A stretch of DNA of 40,334 nt from Telluribacter roseus (lineage in GTDB: Bacteria; Bacteroidota; Bacteroidia; Cytophagales; Spirosomataceae), in assembly GCF_017355915.2 (NCBI RefSeq), contig NZ_JAFEUV020000025.1:1-40334 (forward strand), given 5' to 3'. Shown here one piece after another: positions 35,296 to 40,334 of this stretch. Each line of letters starts with the position of its first letter. Position 1 is the first letter of the stretch. A program made the translations under genes and the position numbers. The notes below the pieces were generated by a model. It ran no database searches, was not told the origin of the DNA, and saw only the letters and a list, made by a program, of their open reading frames with translations.

Positions 35296-37665
35296 TTAGC
35301 TCTGACCGACCATGCGCTTGAGGCGATGTTGCCAGCCCCTCATCTTGCTCTCTTCGCCGTCGTAGTAGCCGTAGCCGTAGCCGCCGTAGCCGTAGCCGTA
35401 GCCGTAGCCCGCGCCGTAGTTGACGCCGTTGAAAATGACGCTCAGGTTGTTGAAGCGCTTGGTGCGGCTCAGCTCACCTATGTGGCGCAGGTGGTCGCGC
35501 AGGGTATAGTTGAAGCGCACTAGGTAGAGGGTCGCTTCGGTATGCTCCGCGATCAGGGCCGCGTCGGTCACCAGGCCGAAGGGCGGGCAGTCAATGAGGA
35601 TGTAGTCGTACTGCTCGCGCAGCTCGGCCAGGAGCTGGGGCAGGCGGCCGTTGCTCAGCAACTCCGAGGGGTTGGGTGGAATAGGGCCGCTGGTAATCAC
35701 ATCAAAGCGAGGGTGGACACCCGTGGGCTGGATCACGTCGGTGAGGCGGCTCTGCCCGATGAGGTAGTTGGTGACGCCCCGGTCATTGGGTACCTGCAGG
35801 CGCTCCTGCAGGCTGGGCTTGCGCAGGTCCATACCCAGCAGGATCACGCGCTTATCGGCGTAGGCCAGGCTGGCGGCCAGGTTGATGCTCACAAAGCTTT
35901 TGCCCTCGCCCCCGATGGAGGAGGTGAGCATGATCGTACGGCAGCTGCCGTCGCCCAGGTACTGCAAGTTGGTACGCAGGGCCCGGAACTGCTCGGCCAC
36001 CGCCGAGCGGGAAGTCATCTTAATAATTGACTCGGGGTTAGACTCTTTTTTGAGCAGACCTACTTCGCCCAGGATGGACACGCGGCCGATCTGCTCAATG
36101 TCGTCGCGGGTCTGGATGGTGTTGTTGAGCATGAACAGCAGGTTGATCAGCAGCAGCGGGATGGCTACACCCGCACCAAAGGCGCCCAGCCAGATGATGG
36201 ACCTCTTGGGCTTGATGGGATGGAAGGATGCCTTGGGCGCATCCACCAGGCGGCTGTCGGTGACGGTAGAGGCGTAGGCCAGGGCGGTTTCCTCCCGCTT
36301 CTGCAGAAGGTACAGGTATAGGCCCTCCTTGATGGTCTGCTGGCGCTTGATGCCTACGTATTCGCGCTCCTTCTGCGGAATAGAGCGTAGCCCAGCCGAG
36401 AAGCGGTGGTTAACCGACTCCAGATTCTGGCGGCTCAGGTCGAGGCCGCGCTTGAGGTTCTGCACGTTCTCTCGGATGGCCTGGCGGGTATTAGCCAGCT
36501 GGGTATTGACGGTTTCGAGCAGGGGGTTACCCGCCGCGGTGGTGCGGGCGTAGCGCTCGCGCTGGATGGCCAGCTCGTTGAAGCGGGTCAGCAGCGACAC
36601 CAGTACGGGATCGTTGATCATGTAGGTAGCGGGAGCCACGGCGTCGTTATCGCTCTGGATGTAGCTTTCGATGCTCTCGAGGATGCGGAGCTGGACGTTG
36701 ACCTCGTTGAGCTTGGTGTCGTTTTCCTTGATGTTTTCCAGGAACAGCTGCGACTCGGCGCTGATGTCAGTGAGGCCCTGCTCACGCTTGTAGCTCTCCA
36801 CGTCACGCTCCACGTCACCCAGCTCTCCGGTGATGAGGCCGAGGCGGTCTTCGATGAACTTGAGGGTGTTGGAGGCTTCGCGGTTCTTGTCGTTGAGCGA
36901 CGACTGGATGTAGACGTCCAGCAACTTGTTGAGTACGTCCTTGCTGCGCTGTATGGATACATCGTCGTAGGTCAGGCTCAGTACGGTACTCTTGACGTTA
37001 GGCTGGGCAATGGCAAGGCGCCCTAGGATACTTTCGGTCAGGCGGATGGGATCCTGAAACACGACCTTTACTTCTGAAATATCAGAACCTGTCGCCCCCC
37101 GGACTACCTTAAACTCGCCCCAGTCGTTGCGGAAGGTCCGGCCAAAGGTGCGCAGCTCGCTCTCGCCGTTGAGGCGGAATTGGTTGCCCTCCTCCAGGTG
37201 GATGATCAGGGGTTCCTGGTAGGCGAATTCGGTAAGTACCTTGGGTTCGATAAGGACGGGGCTCTGCTTGTAGAGGTCGCGGGTACCGAGGCCGTCACGG
37301 GTCTGGTAGCCTATCTGCAGGCCCAGCTCGTCCACCACCTGGCTCATGAGGGTGTAGGACTGCAGGATCTCCATCTCGTTTTCGACCAGTTTGTTGCCGC
37401 TGAACTGGCTCAGCTCCTGGAGCATATCGGAGGGAGAGCCGCCCACACCCTTCTTTTCATCCTTGATAAGGAGGGTAGCAGTCGCCTGGTAGACCGGCTG
37501 CGCGATCTGCAGGTAGAAGAAGGCGGCGGTGAGCGTAAGGCCCACGAAAAGGGGGAACAGGTACCAGTAGCGCAGGTAACGGCGCAGATACTCCTGCAGG
37601 TTAAACTCCTGCTCTTCGGTGTCGGCGTACTCAACAGGTACGGCCACGTGTGTACGGTCAGTCAT
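35296..37665 (-). CDS. wzc: Wzc-type polysaccharide co-polymerase and tyrosine autokinase
   Basis: A 789-residue inner-membrane protein controlling chain length and export. The N-terminal Wzz domain has its first membrane helix at YLRRYLRYWYLFPLFVGLTL. Long periplasmic coiled coils follow, then GNVR and proline-rich DAPKASFHPIKPKR before the second helix (WLGAFGAGVAIPLLLINLLF). The cytosolic BY-kinase domain has Walker A SSIGGEGKS (about 580-590), Walker A' ILLGMDLRKP and Walker B YDYILIDCPP (about 685-694). The tail (about 750-775) is a (GY)n run with nine tyrosines, the autophosphorylation cluster, encoded by a GTAGCC hexamer repeat. I start at ATG 37665 (MTDRTHV); an upstream ATG at 37713 would add 16 residues. 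It works with Wza and is reset by the PHP phosphatase. Confidence 0.94.
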   Translation of the reverse strand: MTDRTHVAVPVEYADTEEQEFNLQEYLRRYLRYWYLFPLFVGLTLTAAFFYLQIAQPVYQATATLLIKDEKKGVGGSPSDMLQELSQFSGNKLVENEMEILQSYTLMSQVVDELGLQIGYQTRDGLGTRDLYKQSPVLIEPKVLTEFAYQEPLIIHLEEGNQFRLNGESELRTFGRTFRNDWGEFKVVRGATGSDISEVKVVFQDPIRLTESILGRLAIAQPNVKSTVLSLTYDDVSIQRSKDVLNKLLDVYIQSSLNDKNREASNTLKFIEDRLGLITGELGDVERDVESYKREQGLTDISAESQLFLENIKENDTKLNEVNVQLRILESIESYIQSDNDAVAPATYMINDPVLVSLLTRFNELAIQRERYARTTAAGNPLLETVNTQLANTRQAIRENVQNLKRGLDLSRQNLESVNHRFSAGLRSIPQKEREYVGIKRQQTIKEGLYLYLLQKREETALAYASTVTDSRLVDAPKASFHPIKPKRSIIWLGAFGAGVAIPLLLINLLFMLNNTIQTRDDIEQIGRVSILGEVGLLKKESNPESIIKMTSRSAVAEQFRALRTNLQYLGDGSCRTIMLTSSIGGEGKSFVSINLAASLAYADKRVILLGMDLRKPSLQERLQVPNDRGVTNYLIGQSRLTDVIQPTGVHPRFDVITSGPIPPNPSELLSNGRLPQLLAELREQYDYILIDCPPFGLVTDAALIAEHTEATLYLVRFNYTLRDHLRHIGELSRTKRFNNLSVIFNGVNYGAGYGYGYGYGGYGYGYYDGEESKMRGWQHRLKRMVGQS
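35365..35409. repeat. GTAGCC hexamer microsatellite in wzc
   Basis: Seven copies of GTAGCC (three, then a GCC interruption, then four) encode the Gly-Tyr tail of Wzc. The unit length is a multiple of three, so copy-number changes keep the frame and alter only the number of tyrosines. Confidence 0.85.
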
Positions 37666-37770
37666 GGTAACAAAGGTAGCCTCGGGAGGTTTTGGCTTAT
37701 TGGAAAAATACAACTATTTATCAAACGGTCATGGCAAGGGCCGGGGCCGCAGCCCCATGCCCGGATGGGC

Positions 37771-38592
37771 TTACAGTCGTACGAAGTTGAAAATGAGCAC
37801 GGTGACAGTGGTGATGGTACTAAGTACCAGAGGCAGTACCTGCATGGTGCGGTCGGTGGAGGTTAGACGGGCATTGACCGGCTCCACGTAGATCACGTCG
37901 TTCTTGTGCAAGTAGTAGTAGGGCGAACGGAAAATATCGCGGCTGGTAAAGTCCACCCGGGCGTACTCGCGCTTGCCGTCTTCCTCGCGGATGATGAGCA
38001 CATTGTCGCGCTTGCCGTAGATGGTCATGTCACCGGCCAGGCTCAGCACTTCGGGCAGGGTGATCTTCTCGTCGGGTATCACGTAGACGGCCGGACGGTT
38101 GACCTCCCCCATGACGGATACCTTGAAGTTGAGCGTGCGGATGCTGACAGTGGGCTCACGCAGGTAGGCCATCAGGCGCTTGCGAACGGTGTCAGATGCT
38201 GCCCAGGCGGGCAGTCCCAGCAGGTTGATCTTACCCACCAGGGGCATCTCCACATTTCCTTCATGATCCACCAGATAGCCAATGGTTTGGGAGCGGGCTC
38301 CTCCACCGGTGGTGGCATAGTTCATGTTGGCGACGGTGAACTGGTTGGGCATGTTGAAGAGCTCGTTGGACTCGGCACTAAGGCTACCGACATAGATGGA
38401 GAGCAGGTCGTTGGGTTGGATAGTGGGTACGTAGTTCTGGGTGATGCTGTCGGAGGTGTAGCGCAGTTCCTCTCCCTGAAAGTAGACGACGGTCTTGGGA
38501 GATACACACGAGCTAAGGCCGCCCAGCCCCAGCGTGAGGGCCACTATGGCGTACACAGCCAGACGGGCAAGAGAATGGTACTTCAATTTCAT
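37771..38592 (-). CDS. wza: Wza-like polysaccharide export lipoprotein
   Basis: A 273-residue outer-membrane export protein. It has a lipoprotein signal with LSSC (Cys29), a Poly_export domain from about 55 (QNYVPTIQPNDLLSIYVGSL) and an SLBB-like domain from about 150 (FKVSVMGEVNRPAVYVIPDE). The end holds a hydrophobic helix (VLPLVLSTITTVTVLIFNFV), the likely membrane-crossing element, as in other Wza proteins. It is shorter than E. coli Wza (379 residues), as is common in Bacteroidota. It is followed after 105 bases by wzc. A strong hairpin lies in its leader. Confidence 0.94.
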   Translation of the reverse strand: MKLKYHSLARLAVYAIVALTLGLGGLSSCVSPKTVVYFQGEELRYTSDSITQNYVPTIQPNDLLSIYVGSLSAESNELFNMPNQFTVANMNYATTGGGARSQTIGYLVDHEGNVEMPLVGKINLLGLPAWAASDTVRKRLMAYLREPTVSIRTLNFKVSVMGEVNRPAVYVIPDEKITLPEVLSLAGDMTIYGKRDNVLIIREEDGKREYARVDFTSRDIFRSPYYYLHKNDVIYVEPVNARLTSTDRTMQVLPLVLSTITTVTVLIFNFVRL

Positions 38593-38649
38593 GAGGGTGG
38601 TTTACGTGAAATAGTATACTTAGGTATTCGGTAACTGGTTCTAACCCTG

Positions 38650-38677
38650 CCAGGTACTTTCCCGGAAAGGTACCTGG
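38650..38677 (-). promoter_or_regulatory. Hairpin in the wza leader
   Basis: CCAGGTAC (38650-38657) pairs with GTACCTGG (38670-38677), and the stem continues as TTTCC/GGAAA with a one-base bulge. It is 58 bases upstream of the wza ATG, so it is probably transcribed and could stabilise or attenuate the mRNA. Confidence 0.45.
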
Positions 38678-38922
38678 TGCTAGCGGGATGATTGGTCGAT
38701 CACAACAACCTTGCCATTTTTTATGAACTGAAATATTTTTCGACAAAAAGATGAAAATTTTTTCCAGGCTAGGTAACCAGGCCGGGCAGGTGGTTAGGGT
38801 TGTATTATATTACATCTTTGCAAGTTATGGAAACCGGCCCATAGTTGGACAAACCACTTCACGAACGGTTTTGTAATAGTGAAGATTCTTTAAAAAGTGC
38901 AAAAGGATAGTGGCCATCTTGC

Positions 38923-38965
38923 AATGACCAGTGACCATTGACCAATGATCAGTAACCAGTGGCCT
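38923..38965. repeat. Heptamer repeat D
   Basis: About five tandem degenerate 7-base units (AATGACC, AGTGACC, ATTGACC, AATGATC, AGTAACC) with no obvious GC core. Same orientation as repeats C and F. Confidence 0.75.
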
Positions 38966-39004
38966 GTGGCGACTAAATGGGTTGTGAATTATGAATGGAG
39001 GAAG

Positions 39005-39058
39005 AATAGATTCACCACAGAGTGGTCGGGAGGTAAAGCACTGAGTTTCGCGGAGGTC
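39005..39058. repeat. CACCACAGAG-type intergenic element
   Basis: ATTCACCACAGAGTGG and, after 16 bases, CACTGAGTTTCGCGGAGG resemble variants of a short intergenic motif found widely in bacteria (CACCACAGAGGCACAGAG type). Identification is from memory of the motif only. Confidence 0.35.
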
Positions 39059-39270
39059 TTGCGGTAGAGTTATCATTCACTCATCAACTCTACTCTGTAT
39101 GAAAGCTGCCCATCTACTGATGAGTGAGTAGGTAGGTAAGGCTCTGTTCAGTACTACAGCATTTGTACCCTTCACACCTCCCGCGCGGCGGCTGCTCTGC
39201 CCAGACTGAGACGTTTTTTTTATAATAAGCATTTCAAAAGAAGCCAACTTCACAATTCAATCCTCAATAA

Positions 39271-39410
39271 TTGATCATTGACGGTCACTGGACACTGGCG
39301 GCCGCCACTCAATCACCGCAGCGGGAGGCGCTCCTCCGGCGGCCGCTCATTCACTCATAGCATAATTGGTCACTGGTCACTGAACACTGGACATTGTCAA
39401 CTGGTCATTC
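39271..39410. repeat. Heptamer repeat E with GGCGGCCGCC core, entering the phosphatase gene
   Basis: Two blocks of GGTCACT/GGACACT units flank a GC-rich centre with the palindrome GGCGGCCGCC (39297-39306), a GGAG-GCG-CTCC hairpin and a second GGCGGCCGCT. The right block (39377-39410) is translated as the last ten residues and stop of the phosphatase gene. Confidence 0.85.
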
Positions 39411-40120
39411 TTAAAGGGGTAGTTTTCCAGCCAGGATGAATCGAAGAGCCGGCGGGCCAGGTCCAGGTGCTGGATCTTGTGCGCGTCGGTACCCAGGTAC
39501 GAGATCAGGCCCTCCCGCAGCAGCCACTCGGCCATGCGCTGGATGCCGTCGCCGTAGTGGCTCGTCAGGGACAACAGGTTGACCTGCAGCTCACAGCCCT
39601 GCTGGCTGAGCTTGCGGTAGATGTTGGGATCGGAGTAGAAGTAGGTGTATCGCTCGGGATGCGCCAGGACGGGCCGGTAGCCGTTCTGGATGATGGAGAA
39701 CAGGGTCTCGGAGACATTCATGAGGGGGGAGGAGTAGGGGAGCTCCACGAGCAGCCGGTTGCCGGGCAGGGTCAGCAGGGGCTGCTTGCCTTCCAGCATC
39801 TCAATAAAATGCTCGTCAATGAAGTACTCGGCGGCGGCGCCCACCTCTACGGTCAGGCCGGCTTCCTTACAGGCGGCCTGTACCTCGGCAAGGCCACCCA
39901 GAATGGTGTCGGGGGTATTTTTGTAGCAGTCCCAGATGACGTGGGGAGTCGTGAAGACGCGCTGGTAGCCGTACTCCTGCAGGCGGCGGATCATGGCCAC
40001 GGATTCCTCCAGGGTCTGTACGCCATCGTCAATACCGGGAATCAGGTGGGAGTGAATGTCGGTATGGATGCGTGACAGGTCCAGGCTCTTTTTCTTCTTC
40101 TCAAACAACCAGCTAAACAT
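39377..40120 (-). CDS. PHP-family tyrosine-protein phosphatase (CpsB/YwqE-like)
   Basis: A 247-residue metal-dependent phosphatase that removes phosphate from the tyrosine tail of Wzc-type kinases, resetting the export cycle. All PHP metal-site motifs are visible: HTDIHSH (19-25, the paired histidines), DDG (31-33), TTPH (57-60), AAEYF (96-100), HPERY (154-158) and GTDAH (210-214). Context fits, since wza and wzc are the next genes. The final residues NDQLTMSSVQ (238-247) and the TGA stop are encoded by heptamer repeat E, so the native C terminus seems to have been replaced or extended by repeat sequence; the catalytic core is intact. A promoter match lies just upstream. Confidence 0.94.
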   Translation of the reverse strand: MFSWLFEKKKKSLDLSRIHTDIHSHLIPGIDDGVQTLEESVAMIRRLQEYGYQRVFTTPHVIWDCYKNTPDTILGGLAEVQAACKEAGLTVEVGAAAEYFIDEHFIEMLEGKQPLLTLPGNRLLVELPYSSPLMNVSETLFSIIQNGYRPVLAHPERYTYFYSDPNIYRKLSQQGCELQVNLLSLTSHYGDGIQRMAEWLLREGLISYLGTDAHKIQHLDLARRLFDSSWLENYPFKNDQLTMSSVQ

Positions 40121-40151
40121 AAAGATCTTAGGAGGGATACGGTTCAGGCTG

Positions 40152-40177
40152 CAAAGCTAATGAAAATCAGTGAGCAA
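40152..40177 (-). promoter_or_regulatory. Likely Bacteroidota promoter of the phosphatase gene
   Basis: Minus strand: TTG (40177-40175), 15-base spacer, TAGCTTTG (40159-40152), an exact TAnnTTTG match. Transcription would start about 24 bases before the ATG at 40120. The TTG element lies inside heptamer repeat F. Confidence 0.45.
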
Positions 40178-40226
40178 TTATCAGTGTCCAGTGTCCAGTT
40201 ACCAGTGACCAATGAGCAGTAATCAT
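40168..40226. repeat. Heptamer repeat F
   Basis: Degenerate units (CAGTGTC, CAGTTAC, CAGTGAC, CAATGAG) run upstream of the phosphatase gene. Same orientation as C and D. No GC core is seen, but a small GTGGC/GCCAC hairpin lies further right near 40303-40317. Confidence 0.75.
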
Positions 40227-40334
40227 AGGTTATATTAGAGTTGTTGCAGCGGGTTAAATTTGCCAAATGAAGCTATCAACTACGGATTTAAAGACAGACC
40301 GTCAGTGGCGTTCAGCCACGGGTTTAGATAAGAA

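Larger units (their letters stand above)
38593..39376. other. 784-base intergenic region upstream of wza
   Basis: It holds the wza leader hairpin (38650-38677), heptamer repeat D (38923-38965), a CACCACAGAG-type element (39005-39058) and most of repeat E. I see no gene and no exact promoter match. The size and repeat content suggest it has gathered insertions between the phosphatase and the export genes. Confidence 0.6.

Noticed and set aside
37735-37765. Terminator between wza and wzc
   Set aside because: A 5-bp GGGGC/GCCCC stem is present, but it is short, lacks a U-run, and wza and wzc are normally co-transcribed.
38790-38822. Plus-strand promoter-like sequence (TACATCTTTG)
   Set aside because: The -7 box has a mismatch or wrong spacing, and no plus-strand gene follows.

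Overview
The window looks like a chromosomal segment of a Bacteroidota bacterium, most likely Cytophagales (a Hymenobacteraceae or Pontibacter-like genome is my best guess). The grounds are two giant secreted proteins built from K319/PKD-type modules, one ending in a type IX secretion (T9SS) sorting tail; lipoproteins with Bacteroidota-style N termini; a split YjbH pair; promoter-like TTG-N15/16-TAnnTTTG matches; and start sites without Shine-Dalgarno sequences. Every gene I can support lies on the minus strand. I see no tRNA, rRNA, CRISPR array or transposase gene.

Read in the direction of transcription (right to left), 40120-19651 is a complete Wzx/Wzy-type exopolysaccharide or capsule locus. 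It begins with a PHP-type tyrosine phosphatase, the Wza export lipoprotein and the Wzc tyrosine kinase/co-polymerase. Next come the GDP-mannose and GDP-L-fucose genes (manC, fcl, gmd), the Wzx flippase, three GT4 transferases, two GT2/GT-A transferases, one unassigned GT-A-like protein, the Wzy polymerase and a WecG/TagA-type transferase. It ends with the polyprenyl-phosphate sugar-1-phosphate transferase that starts the repeat unit. Precursors are made in the cytosol, the unit is built on the lipid carrier, flipped by Wzx, polymerised by Wzy and exported by Wza/Wzc, with the PHP phosphatase resetting Wzc. The genes from about 21.04 to 31.83 kb are strikingly AT-rich compared with both flanks, so the serotype-specific part looks like an exchanged cassette whose right edge lies inside the 3' end of gmd.

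From 19267 to 16160 follow an unrecognised lipoprotein and two translationally coupled halves of the YjbH exopolysaccharide protein. From 15771 to 14272 there are two paralogous ~108-residue proteins of no family I know, separated by non-coding or decayed sequence. From 13917 to beyond the left edge lie two adjacent giant surface proteins. One has 2767 residues (sugar-dehydrogenase-like propeller, calcium-binding repeats, malectin, Kelch, K319 modules, T9SS tail). The other has at least 1738 residues (DUF5060/glycosidase-like head, carbohydrate-binding-like domains, K319 modules) and continues outside the window. The two share nearly identical K319 modules at DNA level.

The most unusual non-coding signal is a family of dispersed, degenerate 7-base repeats (GGTCACT type), several with GC-rich palindromic cores. 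They sit against stop codons in the polysaccharide locus, supply the stop codon of the PHP phosphatase gene, and occur as an inverted pair bracketing the AT-rich cassette.
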